Assembly: GCA_948602995.1 (NCBI GenBank)
Contig: CAPEBR010000002.1
Span: 1-64,000 of the forward strand
Source: an uncultured Dorea sp.
GTDB taxonomy: Bacteria > Bacillota > Clostridia > Lachnospirales > Lachnospiraceae
Reading direction: 5' to 3'
Length of the DNA: 64,000 nucleotides
Of the stretch, positions 8,487-17,908 are shown one piece after another. Made by a program: the position numbers and the translations under genes. The notes under the pieces were generated by a model that saw only the letters and a program-made list of their open reading frames with translations, was not told the DNA's origin and did no database searches. Numbering within the stretch: the stretch's first letter is position 1; each line of letters starts with the position of its first letter.

Positions 8487-8978
8487 ATGTTAAATATCGT
8501 ACTGCATGAACCTGAGATCCCGGCGAATACCGGGAATATCGGACGTACATGTGTTGCGGCGAATGCGAGGCTCCATCTCATTGAGCCGTTGGGATTCAGA
8601 CTGAACGAGAAGAATCTTAAGCGGGCAGGGATGGACTACTGGAGCAGGCTTGACGTAGCTACATACATCAATTATGAGGAGTTTCTGGAACGCAATCCGG
8701 GTGCGAAACTTTATATGGCAACGACGAAGGCGCAGAAGCTTTATACAGAAGTATGCTATGGGGCGGATGCATACATTATGTTCGGAAAGGAAAGTGCAGG
8801 AATACCGGAGGAGATTTTGGTGCAACATAAGGAGGAGTGTATCAGGATACCCATGGCTTCAGAGATCCGGTCCCTGAACCTGAGTAATTCTGTTTCTATT
8901 GTTCTATATGAGGCACTGAGACAAAATCAATTTGTGGGGATGAACATCACGGGACATCTGCATCGGCTTACATGGTAG
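8487..8978 (+). CDS. trmL: tRNA (cytidine/uridine-34 2'-O) methyltransferase TrmL
   Basis: 163 aa, typical for this small SPOUT methyltransferase. The N-terminal motif LHEPEIPANTGNIGRTC, then FGKESAGIPEE and the C-terminal trefoil-knot signature IRSLNLSNSVSIVLYEALRQ, form the S-adenosylmethionine site. Family function: 2'-O-methylation of the wobble nucleotide of tRNA-Leu isoacceptors, as a cytoplasmic dimer. It has its own promoter and strong ribosome binding site and appears monocistronic, with the V-ATPase operon starting 121 bp later from a separate promoter. Confidence 0.95.
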   Translation: MLNIVLHEPEIPANTGNIGRTCVAANARLHLIEPLGFRLNEKNLKRAGMDYWSRLDVATYINYEEFLERNPGAKLYMATTKAQKLYTEVCYGADAYIMFGKESAGIPEEILVQHKEECIRIPMASEIRSLNLSNSVSIVLYEALRQNQFVGMNITGHLHRLTW

Positions 8979-9034
8979 GCAGTATGGGCATAAAGTTGAA
9001 AAAGAATGAAAAGGATAAAGATACCACAAATTTC

Positions 9035-9063
9035 TAGACTTTCCAATTGATTCGTATTATAAT
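9035..9063 (+). promoter_or_regulatory. probable promoter of the V-ATPase operon
   Basis: TAGACT (9035-9040), 17-bp spacer, TATAAT (9058-9063) in an AT-rich gap. The first gene starts 36 bp downstream after AAAGGTGGTGAG. Confidence 0.65.
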
Positions 9064-9099
9064 TTAATTTGTAGCATTTTAAAGAAAGGTGGTGAGCTA

Positions 9100-9408
9100 A
9101 TGGTAGAGGAAACCATCAAGACAATTAAGGAAACTGAAAGTAAAGCAGAAGCAATTCTGAAGGAAGCTGAAGACAGGTGTACTGCGATTCTTGAAGACGC
9201 CGAGAGTGAATCCAGGACCATGAAGGCGCAGGCTGAGGCAATTGCAAAGGAAAAGGCAAGAAGTGCACTTGATTCAGAGAGACAGATCGGGGAACAATCC
9301 ATACAGGACGCTCTTGCGGAGGTAGAAGGTGAGATTGCTGTCTTGAAGGAAAAGGCAAGAGCAAAGGAGAGCGAAGTAATATCGGCGGTTATTGCAGAGC
9401 TTGTCTGA
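9100..9408 (+). CDS. V-type ATPase subunit G/H (coiled-coil stalk)
   Basis: 102 aa, almost entirely an Ala/Glu/Lys-rich coiled coil (IKETESKAEAILKEAEDR...), the expected composition of the peripheral stalk subunit that pairs with subunit E. In archaeal-type and bacterial V-ATPases it links the membrane I subunit to the A3B3 head. It is the first gene of the nine-gene operon ending at 17818, and its place just before subunit I is the usual one. Identity rests on position and composition, since coiled coils carry little family signal. Confidence 0.85.
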   Translation: MVEETIKTIKETESKAEAILKEAEDRCTAILEDAESESRTMKAQAEAIAKEKARSALDSERQIGEQSIQDALAEVEGEIAVLKEKARAKESEVISAVIAELV

Positions 9409-9445
9409 GAATCAAAAAATTTAACAGAAAAGGAGGGATGCGGCT

Positions 9446-11461
9446 ATGGCAGTATTGCAGATGCAAAGAATTAGTATCTGCGGATTAAAGAAGGACCGGA
9501 AAGCCATCCTGGAGAAGATCCAGGCCCTTGGGGTCATGGAGATGAACCAGATCGCCGAAGACGAAGAAGGCTTCGAGAAGATGGATACAGTGAATGCCCG
9601 CCAGACCTTTGAGAAAAGGGCGCAGGCGGCTGACCAGGCTCTTGCGGTACTGGACGCCTACGTGCCTGCTAAGAAATCGCTGTTATCCAGCCTGGAGGGC
9701 AAGAAGCTGGTTTCATCAGGCGAGATTGCCCGGGCAGCGGATGAAAAGCAGGAGATCATCCGGAAGGCAAATCTGCTTATTGCGAAGAGCAAAGAGATTG
9801 CAGAAGCAAAAGCGAATATCCAGAAGACCGAGAATCAGATCGAATCTCTGACTCCCTGGCTTACGCTGGATGTGCCGATGAATTATGAAGGAACAAAAAA
9901 GACTGCGTTATTCATCGGAACAGTGGCAGCAGAAGTTACGCCCCAGATGCTGTATGACAAACTTGCGCAGGCAGAGCCTGTGCCTGACGGGACGGATATC
10001 CAGGTGGTATACAGTGATAAGGATATGCTATGTCTGACTGTGCTTTGCCTGAGGAAGGATGCAGAGACAGTAGAAGAGGCGCTCCGGTCATGTGGATTTG
10101 CAAGGCCGTCACAGGTGATTACGAATACGCCTGCGCGTCAGAAAGCTTTATATGAAGCAGAGATTGAAAAACTGAATAAAGGAATTAAAGAGGCAGAGGA
10201 TGAGATCAGAGGATACGCTGACAGCAGAAAGGACCTTGAGCTTGTCAGTGATTATTTCCGTACCCGTGCGGAAAAGTATGAGGTTCTGGGTACCCTGCCC
10301 CAGTCACAGAGAACATTTGTCATGAGCGGATATGTGCCGAGAAGATATGTACGGGCATTGTCGAAAGCAATCGAGGAAAAATATGACTGTGTTTTTGACA
10401 TTGAGGATATTAAGGAAGATGAAGAACCGCCCACACTTCTTTCTAACAACGGCTTTTCTTCCAGTGTGGAGGGAGTGCTTGAATCCTACGGACTGCCGCA
10501 TAAGGGAGAATTTGATCCCACTACGATCATGTCATTCTTTTATGTTTTCTTCTTTGGCATGATGCTGTCCGATGCAGCATATGGAGCGATTATCGCCATT
10601 GCCTGCTATGTAGTATTAAAGAAATTCCCGCGTATGGGCGAGGGAATGCATAAGTCGCTTAAGATGTTTATGTTCTGCGGAGTATCCACTATGGTATGGG
10701 GAATTCTGTTTGGCGGATACTTTGGAAATGTGGTGGATATTGTATCAGAGGTATTTTTCGGGAAGGCAGTTACAGTGCCGGCACTCTGGTTCATACCGCT
10801 GAATGACCCGATGCGGCTTCTCGTATATTCACTGGCATTCGGAGTTGTACATCTGTTTGTGGGTCTTGGAATTAAAGGGTACATGGAGTTAAAAGACGGT
10901 AAGGTGCTTGATTTCTTCTGTGATGTTGTGCTTTGGTTTGCATTTCTGATTGGACTGATTCTTATGCTTCTTCCGACAGATATTTTCGCATCCATTGCGC
11001 AGACGCAGATCGTTTTCCCGCCGGTTCTTAATACCATTGCAAAGGCGCTTGCGATCATCGGTGCAGCAGGACTTGTCCTTATGTCCGGCCGCGAGAACAA
11101 GAATCCGGTGCTTCGTATTGCTCTCGGGGCATACGATATATATAATATTACAGGGTGGCTCAGTGATGTGCTGTCCTATTCCCGTCTACTGGCGCTCGGC
11201 CTTGCCACAGGTGTTATTGCATCTGTAGTAAACCAGATGGGAAGCATGTTCGGCAAAGGAATCGTTGGTGTGATCGGCTTTGCCCTTGTATTTGTTGTCG
11301 GGCATACGCTGAACCTTGCGATCAATCTGCTTGGTGCCTATGTGCACACGAACCGTCTTCAGTTCGTAGAGTTTTTCGGCAAGTTTTATGAGGGCGGCGG
11401 AAAACCATTCGAACCATTTAAATCAGATACAAAATATGTAGATATTAAGGAGGAAAATTAA
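9446..11461 (+). CDS. ntpI: V-type ATP synthase subunit I
   Basis: 671 aa. The N-terminal half (about 1-340) is cytoplasmic and coiled-coil rich. The C-terminal half carries about seven to eight transmembrane segments starting near MSFFYVFFFGMMLSDAAYGA. The membrane region includes YSRLLALGLATGVIASVVNQMG, holding the conserved arginine that works against the K-ring carboxylate during ion transfer, and GHTLNLAINLLGAYVHTNRLQFVEFFGKFYEGGG near the end, both hallmarks of the family. It forms the stator half-channels. Only 2 bases separate its stop from the K subunit start. Confidence 0.96.
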   Translation: MAVLQMQRISICGLKKDRKAILEKIQALGVMEMNQIAEDEEGFEKMDTVNARQTFEKRAQAADQALAVLDAYVPAKKSLLSSLEGKKLVSSGEIARAADEKQEIIRKANLLIAKSKEIAEAKANIQKTENQIESLTPWLTLDVPMNYEGTKKTALFIGTVAAEVTPQMLYDKLAQAEPVPDGTDIQVVYSDKDMLCLTVLCLRKDAETVEEALRSCGFARPSQVITNTPARQKALYEAEIEKLNKGIKEAEDEIRGYADSRKDLELVSDYFRTRAEKYEVLGTLPQSQRTFVMSGYVPRRYVRALSKAIEEKYDCVFDIEDIKEDEEPPTLLSNNGFSSSVEGVLESYGLPHKGEFDPTTIMSFFYVFFFGMMLSDAAYGAIIAIACYVVLKKFPRMGEGMHKSLKMFMFCGVSTMVWGILFGGYFGNVVDIVSEVFFGKAVTVPALWFIPLNDPMRLLVYSLAFGVVHLFVGLGIKGYMELKDGKVLDFFCDVVLWFAFLIGLILMLLPTDIFASIAQTQIVFPPVLNTIAKALAIIGAAGLVLMSGRENKNPVLRIALGAYDIYNITGWLSDVLSYSRLLALGLATGVIASVVNQMGSMFGKGIVGVIGFALVFVVGHTLNLAINLLGAYVHTNRLQFVEFFGKFYEGGGKPFEPFKSDTKYVDIKEEN

Positions 11462-11463
11462 TC

Positions 11464-11949
11464 ATGAGTATTTGGAGTAATTTAGGACTTGTTTATGCGT
11501 TACTTGGCGCAGCAGTAGCAGTATTTCTTGCAGGAGCAGGATCAGCAATCGGTGTAGGTATCGCAGGCCAGGCGGCAGCAGGCGTTGTAACTGAGGATCC
11601 AAGCAAATTTGCCAAGGTTCTGATCATGCAGCTTCTTCCAGGTACACAGGGTATTTATGGACTGCTTGTAGGATTTATTACACTTTCCAAAGTAGGGCTT
11701 CTTGGCGGAGGCGCTGCTGAACTTGACCCACAGACAGGACTTCTGATCCTTGCAGCATGCATGCCGATCGGTATTGTTGGACTGATCTCTGGAAAATATC
11801 AGGGAATGACATCCGCTGCATCAATCGGAATCGTAGCGAAGAAACCGGATCAGTTCGGTAAAGCTATGCTGTTCCCGGCGATGGTTGAGACATACGCAAT
11901 CCTTGCACTTCTGATTTCTATCCTGGCTGTAAACGCAGTTCAGATTTAA
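11464..11949 (+). CDS. ntpK: V-type ATP synthase subunit K (proteolipid ring)
   Basis: 161 aa, four transmembrane helices made of two duplicated hairpins, as in Enterococcus hirae NtpK. The ion carboxylate is Glu142 in AMVETYAIL. Leu58, Thr61, Gln62, Tyr65 (LLPGTQGIYG) and Gln113 (GKYQGMTSA) occupy the positions of the sodium ligands in the E. hirae ring (L61, T64, Q65, Y68, Q110, E139). The rotor is therefore probably Na+-specific; that is inference from conserved ligands. It is translated right behind subunit I and is alanine/glycine-rich as expected. Confidence 0.96.
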   Translation: MSIWSNLGLVYALLGAAVAVFLAGAGSAIGVGIAGQAAAGVVTEDPSKFAKVLIMQLLPGTQGIYGLLVGFITLSKVGLLGGGAAELDPQTGLLILAACMPIGIVGLISGKYQGMTSAASIGIVAKKPDQFGKAMLFPAMVETYAILALLISILAVNAVQI

Positions 11950-11997
11950 GTGACAGAAACGGGAGTGAATAAGAATAGGAAAAGGAGTGCGTAAGCC

Positions 11998-12591
11998 ATG
12001 GCTGGAATAGATAAGATGAAAAAACAGATCCTGGAGGAGGCAAAGGCGGCTGCAGAGGCAAAGATTGAGGAAGCGACTGCCAAAGCTGAAGAAATCATTG
12101 ACCAGGCAAAAGAGGAAGCGGCCAGAACATGCGAAAGCATCTCCCGGAAGTCCGAGGCAGAGGTGGCGAATTACAGAGACAGAGTTGTATCTTCTACTGA
12201 TTTACAGAGAAGAACAAAGGTTCTTGCGGCAAAGCAGGAGCTGATCAGCGAGATTCTTGATAAATCGTACGAGTCACTGGCGGGCATGGAGGCGGATAAA
12301 TACTTTGATATGATGCTTAAGCTGCTTGACAGATATGTGCTGCCGCAGGATGGGGAGATTTATTTCTCATTTGCAGATCTTAAGAGAATGCCGAAGAGCT
12401 ATGAAGCGGACGTTAAGAAGGCGGCGCAGAAAAGAGGCGGAAGCCTTAAGGTATCAGAGGAAGGCAGAAATATTGAGAATGGATTCGTTCTTGCCTACAG
12501 CGGTATTGAAGAGAACTGTACACTCCGGGCAATGTTCGATGAAAAGAGAGAGGCATTATCTGATAAGGTTAGGGAATTATTATTTGCGTAG
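11998..12591 (+). CDS. ntpE: V-type ATP synthase subunit E
   Basis: 197 aa. An N-terminal Ala/Glu/Lys coiled coil (about 1-80) is followed by a compact C-terminal domain ending in NGFVLAYSGIEENCTLRAMFDEKREAL, the segment that contacts the A/B head. With subunit G/H it forms the peripheral stalk. The start is supported by AAAAGGAG about 10 bases upstream. Order K-E-C is standard for bacterial V-ATPase operons. Confidence 0.94.
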   Translation: MAGIDKMKKQILEEAKAAAEAKIEEATAKAEEIIDQAKEEAARTCESISRKSEAEVANYRDRVVSSTDLQRRTKVLAAKQELISEILDKSYESLAGMEADKYFDMMLKLLDRYVLPQDGEIYFSFADLKRMPKSYEADVKKAAQKRGGSLKVSEEGRNIENGFVLAYSGIEENCTLRAMFDEKREALSDKVRELLFA

Positions 12592-12606
12592 GAAGGCAGG
12601 AATAGT

Positions 12607-13575
12607 ATGAGTGAACAATATACCTACGCGGTTGCGCGCATACGTGCCCTGGAGGTTGCATTATTTTCAAATGCGACCATTGACCAGCTGATTGCATGCT
12701 CTGATTACGACCAGTGTCTGCAGTTCCTCGCCGAGAAGGGCTGGGGCGACAGTGATACCCCGGCGAAGGCGGAAGCGATATTGAACAGGGAAGAGGAGAA
12801 GATCTGGGAGGTAGTAAAGGATCTCCATGTGGACATGGATAAATTTGCCGTATTGTCCTACCCGAAGCTTTTCCATAACCTGAAGGCTGCGATTAAAGAG
12901 GTTTGTGTGGGGGATACGAACAGACATATATTTTATGATGACGTGTCTGTTCCGGGAGCGGCGATGCTTGAGATCGTCAGAGAGAAGGAATTCGGAAAGC
13001 TTCCTCCAGACATGCAGCATGCAGCGGAAGAGGCATACGAGGCTATGCTTCATACACGGGACGGTCAGCTGTGCGATGTGATTATTGACAGGGCGGCTCT
13101 TGATGCGGTATACAGGGCAGGCAAGGCAGCGAAGGATGCGATCATCCGGGACTACGCCGAATCTACGGTAGCCGTTGCAGATATCAAGATTGCCGTGCGT
13201 TCGCAGAAAACCGCGAAGTCATTAGAGTTTATGACCAGGGCGATGGCAGAATGTGACAGTGTGAATGCAGCGCAGCTTGCAAAAGCGGCGTTAAATGGAA
13301 TGGATTCCATAAGGGAATATCTTATGGGTACAGCATATGCGGAGGGTGCGGAAGCACTTGCCCAGTCTCCGTCTGCATTTGAACGCTGGTGTGACAACCG
13401 GATCATTCAGACCATCAGTCCGCAGAAATATAAAGCATTTACAATTGGGCCGGTAATTGCCTATGTAATTGCCAGACAGAATGAAATTAAAACGGTGCGA
13501 ATCATTCTTTCCGGAAAGCTTAACGATCTGCCGGATGATTCTATCCGGGAAAGGGTAAGGGAGATGTATGTATAA
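12607..13575 (+). CDS. ntpC: V-type ATP synthase subunit C
   Basis: 322 aa, all-helical V1 subunit (d-like) that docks the central rotor shaft onto the K ring. Opening YTYAVARIRALEVALFSNATIDQLIAC and closing KYKAFTIGPVIAYVIARQNEIKTVRIILSGK are characteristic; the latter is the conserved C-terminal pore-lining motif. Its last 8 bases overlap the start of subunit F, indicating coupled translation. Confidence 0.95.
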   Translation: MSEQYTYAVARIRALEVALFSNATIDQLIACSDYDQCLQFLAEKGWGDSDTPAKAEAILNREEEKIWEVVKDLHVDMDKFAVLSYPKLFHNLKAAIKEVCVGDTNRHIFYDDVSVPGAAMLEIVREKEFGKLPPDMQHAAEEAYEAMLHTRDGQLCDVIIDRAALDAVYRAGKAAKDAIIRDYAESTVAVADIKIAVRSQKTAKSLEFMTRAMAECDSVNAAQLAKAALNGMDSIREYLMGTAYAEGAEALAQSPSAFERWCDNRIIQTISPQKYKAFTIGPVIAYVIARQNEIKTVRIILSGKLNDLPDDSIRERVREMYV

Positions 13576-13888
13576 GATTGCAGTATTAGGCGACTATGAC
13601 AGTATCTACGGTTTCGCTACACTGGGTCTTGACACATTCCCGGTAAGCACCCATGAAGAAGCCGCAGAGAAGCTTGCAAGGCTGGCCTCGGGGGAATATG
13701 GGATTATCTATATTACAGAGGCGCTGGCGGCAGAACTGAAGCATGAGATCTCAAGATACCAGGAGCAGATTACTCCGGCGATTATTCAGATCCCGGGTAT
13801 TGCAGGCAATACCGGAGCAGGTATTGCGGGAGTTAAGAAGTCGGTTGAGGTAGCGGTAGGTTCTGATATCCTGTTTTCACAGGAGTAA
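13568..13888 (+). CDS. V-type ATP synthase subunit F
   Basis: 106 aa. The Rossmann-like N-terminus MYKIAVLGDYDSIYGFATLGLD and the segment YGIIYITEALA are typical of subunit F, the small rotor-shaft protein that partners subunit D. It overlaps subunit C by 8 bp and precedes A, the normal order. It is called NtpG in E. hirae nomenclature, so I give no symbol to avoid confusion. Confidence 0.94.
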   Translation: MYKIAVLGDYDSIYGFATLGLDTFPVSTHEEAAEKLARLASGEYGIIYITEALAAELKHEISRYQEQITPAIIQIPGIAGNTGAGIAGVKKSVEVAVGSDILFSQE

Positions 13889-13963
13889 CAGGCCGCTGCC
13901 GGCCACGGGATGGGCGGCAGACGGTCAATATGGAAAGCATGAAAGGTAAGGTGATTCGTCCAA

Positions 13964-15733
13964 ATGAATAGTACAGGTACGATAAAAAAAGTGGCGGGAC
14001 CGCTTGTCATCGCGTCTGGTATGCGCGATGCCAACATGTCTGACGTTGTACGTGTAAGTAAGCAGCGTCTGATTGGAGAAATCATCGAGATGCACGGAGA
14101 TGAGGCATCAATTCAGGTATATGAGGAGACGTCAGGACTTGGTCCCGGCGAGCCGGTAGAGTCTACAGGCGCTCCCATGTCTGTTGAACTTGGGCCGGGT
14201 CTTATCACAAGCATCTATGATGGTATCCAGCGTCCGCTTGATGATATTATGAAGGTTTCAGGAAATAACCTGCAGCGTGGCGTTGAGGTTGCTTCCCTGA
14301 AAAGAGATAAGAAATGGAAATTTGTCCCGGTAGTAAAATCCGGGGATGAGGTAGAGGCCGGAGATATTCTTGGAACCGTTCAGGAGACTGCAGTTGTGGA
14401 GCAGAAGATCATGGTTCCTTACGGCGTGGCTGGTACGGTTAAGGAGATTAAGAAAGGTGAGTTCACTGTTGAGGAGACAGTGGCAGTCATTTCCACAAAG
14501 GACGGCGACAAGGAGCTTACTATGATGCAGAGATGGCCGGTACGTAAGGGCCGTCCGTATGTAAAGAAGCTTCCTCTTGATGCTCCGCTTGTAACAGGCC
14601 AAAGGGTTGTAGATATGTTCTTCCCGATTGCCAAGGGCGGTGTTGCAGCTGTTCCGGGACCATTCGGAAGCGGAAAGACAGTAATCCAGCATCAGCTTGC
14701 AAAATGGGCAGAGGCTGATATCGTTGTATATATTGGATGCGGCGAGCGTGGAAATGAGATGACGGACGTTCTGAACGAGTTCCCGGAACTGAAAGACCCG
14801 AAGACCGGACGTTCTCTTATGGAAAGAACGGTTCTGATCGCGAATACTTCCGATATGCCGTTTGCAGCCCGTGAGGCTTCTATTTATACTGGTATTACGA
14901 TTGCAGAGTATTTCCGTGACATGGGCTACTCCGTAGCTCTGATGGCAGACTCCACATCCCGCTGGGCAGAGGCGCTGCGTGAGATGTCAGGACGTCTGGA
15001 GGAGATGCCCGGTGAGGAAGGTTATCCGGCATATCTTGGTTCAAGACTTGCAGAATTCTATGAGAGAGCAGGACGTGTGGTTTCTCTTGGAAAAGAAGGA
15101 AGAGAGGGCGCGCTGTCCGTAATCGGAGCCGTATCTCCTCCGGGCGGTGATACGTCTGAGCCTGTTTCACAGGCAACACTGCGTATCGTGAAGGTATTCT
15201 GGGGACTGGATTCCGCGCTTGCGTATAAGAGACATTTCCCGGCTATCAACTGGCTGACAAGTTACTCTCTGTATCTTGACAATATGCAGGACTGGTTCAA
15301 TGGAACCGTATCAGAGGACTGGATGGAAGGCCGTCAGAAGATGATGAGCCTGCTTACGGAAGAAGCAGCTCTTGAAGAGATCGTTCAGATGGTAGGTATG
15401 GATGCACTGTCACCGATTGACCGTCTGAAGATGGAAGCAGCACGTTCCATCCGTGAGGACTTCCTGCACCAGAACTCCTTCCATGAGGTAGATACCTATA
15501 CGCCGCTTCGGAAGCAGTATCTGATGATGAAGCTGGTACTCGCATTCTATGAGCAGTCCTCCGAGGCTCTATCTAAGGGGGCATCCATGAAAGTACTTCT
15601 TGGAATGGAAGTAAGAGAGAGAATCGGCCGTTATAAATATACAACGCCGGAAAATATTGAGACAGAATACGAGAAGATTAAGAGTGAATTAAACGCAGAG
15701 ATTGCAGGTGCGTTTGGGAAGGAGGACTTCTAA
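13964..15733 (+). CDS. ntpA: V-type ATP synthase subunit A (catalytic)
   Basis: 589 aa. The catalytic subunit, which hydrolyses or makes ATP in the A3B3 head. Walker A GPFGSGKT lies at residues 232-239, followed by GCGERGNEMTDVLNEFPEL carrying the catalytic glutamate. The family-specific non-homologous region (about 110-190) is present, separating it from F-type beta. VALMADSTSRWAEALRE contains the Walker B aspartate. The N-terminal beta-barrel begins GTIKKVAGPLV. The ribosome binding site (AAGGTGAT) is modest and somewhat distant. The 75-bp gap before it is the largest between F and B. Confidence 0.97.
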   Translation: MNSTGTIKKVAGPLVIASGMRDANMSDVVRVSKQRLIGEIIEMHGDEASIQVYEETSGLGPGEPVESTGAPMSVELGPGLITSIYDGIQRPLDDIMKVSGNNLQRGVEVASLKRDKKWKFVPVVKSGDEVEAGDILGTVQETAVVEQKIMVPYGVAGTVKEIKKGEFTVEETVAVISTKDGDKELTMMQRWPVRKGRPYVKKLPLDAPLVTGQRVVDMFFPIAKGGVAAVPGPFGSGKTVIQHQLAKWAEADIVVYIGCGERGNEMTDVLNEFPELKDPKTGRSLMERTVLIANTSDMPFAAREASIYTGITIAEYFRDMGYSVALMADSTSRWAEALREMSGRLEEMPGEEGYPAYLGSRLAEFYERAGRVVSLGKEGREGALSVIGAVSPPGGDTSEPVSQATLRIVKVFWGLDSALAYKRHFPAINWLTSYSLYLDNMQDWFNGTVSEDWMEGRQKMMSLLTEEAALEEIVQMVGMDALSPIDRLKMEAARSIREDFLHQNSFHEVDTYTPLRKQYLMMKLVLAFYEQSSEALSKGASMKVLLGMEVRERIGRYKYTTPENIETEYEKIKSELNAEIAGAFGKEDF

Positions 15734-15735
15734 TT

Positions 15736-17106
15736 ATGCCAAAGGAATATAGAACCATACAGGAAGTTGCCGGACCGCTTATGATGGTAAAGGGCGTAGA
15801 GGGCGTCGCATATGATGAGCTTGGTGAAATCGAGCTTGCCAGCGGCGAGAAGCGTCGTTGTAAGGTACTGGAGGTAGACGGAAATGATGTTGTTGTACAG
15901 CTTTTCGAGAATGCCAGCGGTATCAACTTAAGTAACAGTAAGGTGCGTTTTCTCGGAAAGAGCATGGAGCTGGGAGTTTCCGGAGACATGCTGGGACGTG
16001 TCTTCGACGGACTGGGACGTCCGATTGACGACGGTCCGGAGATTCTTCCAGAGGAAAGAAGAGATATCAACGGTCTGCCCATGAACCCGGCGGCCCGTGT
16101 ATACCCGGAGGAGTTCATCCAGACCGGTGTGTCCGCCATTGACGGACTGAATACACTGGTGCGTGGACAGAAGCTCCCGATCTTCTCCTGTTCCGGTCTG
16201 CCGCATTCACAGCTTGCGGCTCAGATCGCAAGACAGGCAAAGGTTCGCGGAACGGATGAGAACTTCGCCGTTGTATTTGCTGCAATGGGTATTACATTCG
16301 AGGAGTCAAACTACTTCATTGAGTCTTTCAAGGAGACAGGCGCGATCGACAGGACTGTCCTGTTCATCAACCTGGCAAATAACCCGGCTGTAGAGCGTAT
16401 CTCCACTCCGCGTATGGCGCTGACTGCAGCAGAGTACCTTGCATTTGAGAAAGATATGCACGTACTCGTTATCCTGACAGATATTACAAACTATGCGGAC
16501 GCTCTCCGTGAGATCTCGGCAGCAAAGAAAGAGGTTCCGGGCCGACGCGGATATCCGGGATATATGTATACAGACCTTGCGACCATGTATGAGAGAGCCG
16601 GCCGTCAGCGCGGAAAGAACGGAAGTATCACCATGATCCCGATTCTGACCATGCCAGAGGATGACAAGACCCACCCGATCCCTGACCTTACCGGATACAT
16701 CACAGAGGGACAGGTAATCTTAAGCCGTGAGCTCTATCGGAAAGGCCTGCAGCCGCCAATCGACGTACTGCCGTCCCTTTCCCGTCTGAAAGACAAAGGT
16801 ATCGGCGAGGGCAAGACAAGAGCAGACCACTCCAACACCATGAACCAGTTATTTGCCGCTTATTCCCGTGGTAAAGACGCAAAAGAACTTATGACCATCT
16901 TAGGAGAGGCAGCCCTTACAGAGATTGACCTTAAATATGCAGAATTTGCAGAGGCATTCGAGAAAGAATACGTATCCCAGGGATATAACAATGACCGTTC
17001 CATTGAGGAGACACTGGCCATCGGCTGGAAGCTTCTGTCCATGCTCCCAAGAGCAGAGCTGAAACGTATTGATGATAAATTCTTAGACGAATACTACGGA
17101 AAGTAG
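15736..17106 (+). CDS. ntpB: V-type ATP synthase subunit B
   Basis: 456 aa, the non-catalytic nucleotide-site subunit. The P-loop is degenerate (FSCSGLPHSQLAAQIARQA), as expected for B. Other family signatures are AMGITFEESNYF, ALTAAEYLAFEKDMHVLVILTD and GQRGKNGSITMIPILTMPEDDKTHPIPDLTGYITEGQ-like segments. It starts 2 bases after subunit A and alternates with it in the hexameric head. Confidence 0.97.
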   Translation: MPKEYRTIQEVAGPLMMVKGVEGVAYDELGEIELASGEKRRCKVLEVDGNDVVVQLFENASGINLSNSKVRFLGKSMELGVSGDMLGRVFDGLGRPIDDGPEILPEERRDINGLPMNPAARVYPEEFIQTGVSAIDGLNTLVRGQKLPIFSCSGLPHSQLAAQIARQAKVRGTDENFAVVFAAMGITFEESNYFIESFKETGAIDRTVLFINLANNPAVERISTPRMALTAAEYLAFEKDMHVLVILTDITNYADALREISAAKKEVPGRRGYPGYMYTDLATMYERAGRQRGKNGSITMIPILTMPEDDKTHPIPDLTGYITEGQVILSRELYRKGLQPPIDVLPSLSRLKDKGIGEGKTRADHSNTMNQLFAAYSRGKDAKELMTILGEAALTEIDLKYAEFAEAFEKEYVSQGYNNDRSIEETLAIGWKLLSMLPRAELKRIDDKFLDEYYGK

Positions 17107-17108
17107 GA

Positions 17109-17135
17109 GACGGGGGATGGCAAAAAGACCCCGTC
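17109..17135 (+). repeat. degenerate GACGGGG/CCCCGTC hairpin between subunits B and D
   Basis: GACGGGG (17109-17115) and CCCCGTC (17129-17135) form a perfect 7-bp stem with the same core as the dispersed palindrome family, but the AT-rich centre is missing. It lies inside the V-ATPase operon, so it cannot be a full stop to transcription; it may attenuate or stabilise mRNA, or be a decayed copy. Confidence 0.5.
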
Positions 17136-17158
17136 CCCGACAGCAAAGGAGGTAAAGA

Positions 17159-17818
17159 ATGGCATCAAAACAGATCACTCCTACCCGTATGGAGCTGACC
17201 AAGACAAAGAGAAAGCTGGTCACTGCCAGAAGGGGCCATAAGCTCCTGAAAGACAAACGTGACGAGCTGATGCGTCAGTTTCTTGAGCTGGTGAAGGAGA
17301 ACATGGCGCTGCGCCAGAAAGTAGAAGCCGGAATCCTCTCTGCAAATAAGAATTTTGTCATAGCCAAGGCCGGAATGGACGAGGCGACACTGAACACAGC
17401 ACTTATGGCGCCGAAACAGGAGGTCAACCTTGAGGTAGGACAGCAGAACGTAATGAGCGTTAACATTCCGGTCTTCGAGACGAAGACAAGAACAGCAGAT
17501 GCAAACGACATCTACTCATACGGATTTGCATTCACCTCCAGTGACCTGGACGGTGCGGTAAAATCTTTGGCAGACATCCTGCCGGATATGCTGAAACTGG
17601 CAGAGACAGAAAAAGCGTGCCAGCTTATGGCGGCGGAGATTGAGAAGACAAGACGCCGTGTAAATGCTCTAGAGCACGTAACAATTCCGGAGGCTCAGGA
17701 AACGATCAAGTATATCACAATGAAGTTAGATGAAAATGAGAGAAGCTCCCAGATTCGTCTGATGAAAGTGAAAGACATGATGCTCGAAGAAGCGCATCAT
17801 TATAGCGAGAGAGAATAA
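17159..17818 (+). CDS. ntpD: V-type ATP synthase subunit D (rotor shaft)
   Basis: 219 aa. The long antiparallel coiled coil of the central rotor: N-terminal ITPTRMELTKTKRKLVTARRGHKLLKDKRDELMRQF and C-terminal TRRRVNALEHVTIPEAQETIKYI are hallmark sequences. It turns inside the A3B3 head and binds subunit F. AAAGGAGGTAAAGA precedes the ATG. It is the last gene of the operon, followed by a palindromic repeat that could end transcription. Confidence 0.97.
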   Translation: MASKQITPTRMELTKTKRKLVTARRGHKLLKDKRDELMRQFLELVKENMALRQKVEAGILSANKNFVIAKAGMDEATLNTALMAPKQEVNLEVGQQNVMSVNIPVFETKTRTADANDIYSYGFAFTSSDLDGAVKSLADILPDMLKLAETEKACQLMAAEIEKTRRRVNALEHVTIPEAQETIKYITMKLDENERSSQIRLMKVKDMMLEEAHHYSERE

Positions 17819-17826
17819 AAACTGTA

Positions 17827-17908
17827 ATTGGGGACGGGGTATTTTTTGCCATAGCACACACCGGAAGCTCCGGTGGAGCTTTTGGGTGAAAAATACCCCG
17901 TCCCCAAT
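17827..17908 (+). repeat. dispersed palindrome, copy 1 (extended loop)
   Basis: Arms ATTGGGGACGGGGTATTTTT and the matching complement AAAAATACCCCGTCCCCAAT enclose a 42-base loop that itself folds (AGCTCC-ggt-GGAGCT). Located 9 bp after subunit D. Nine copies of the core exist in the window; this is the only one with a long loop. Confidence 0.9.

Noticed and set aside
17827..17908. CRISPR-like repeat series
   Set aside because: The repeats are palindromic, dispersed over 42 kb and not regularly spaced with spacers.
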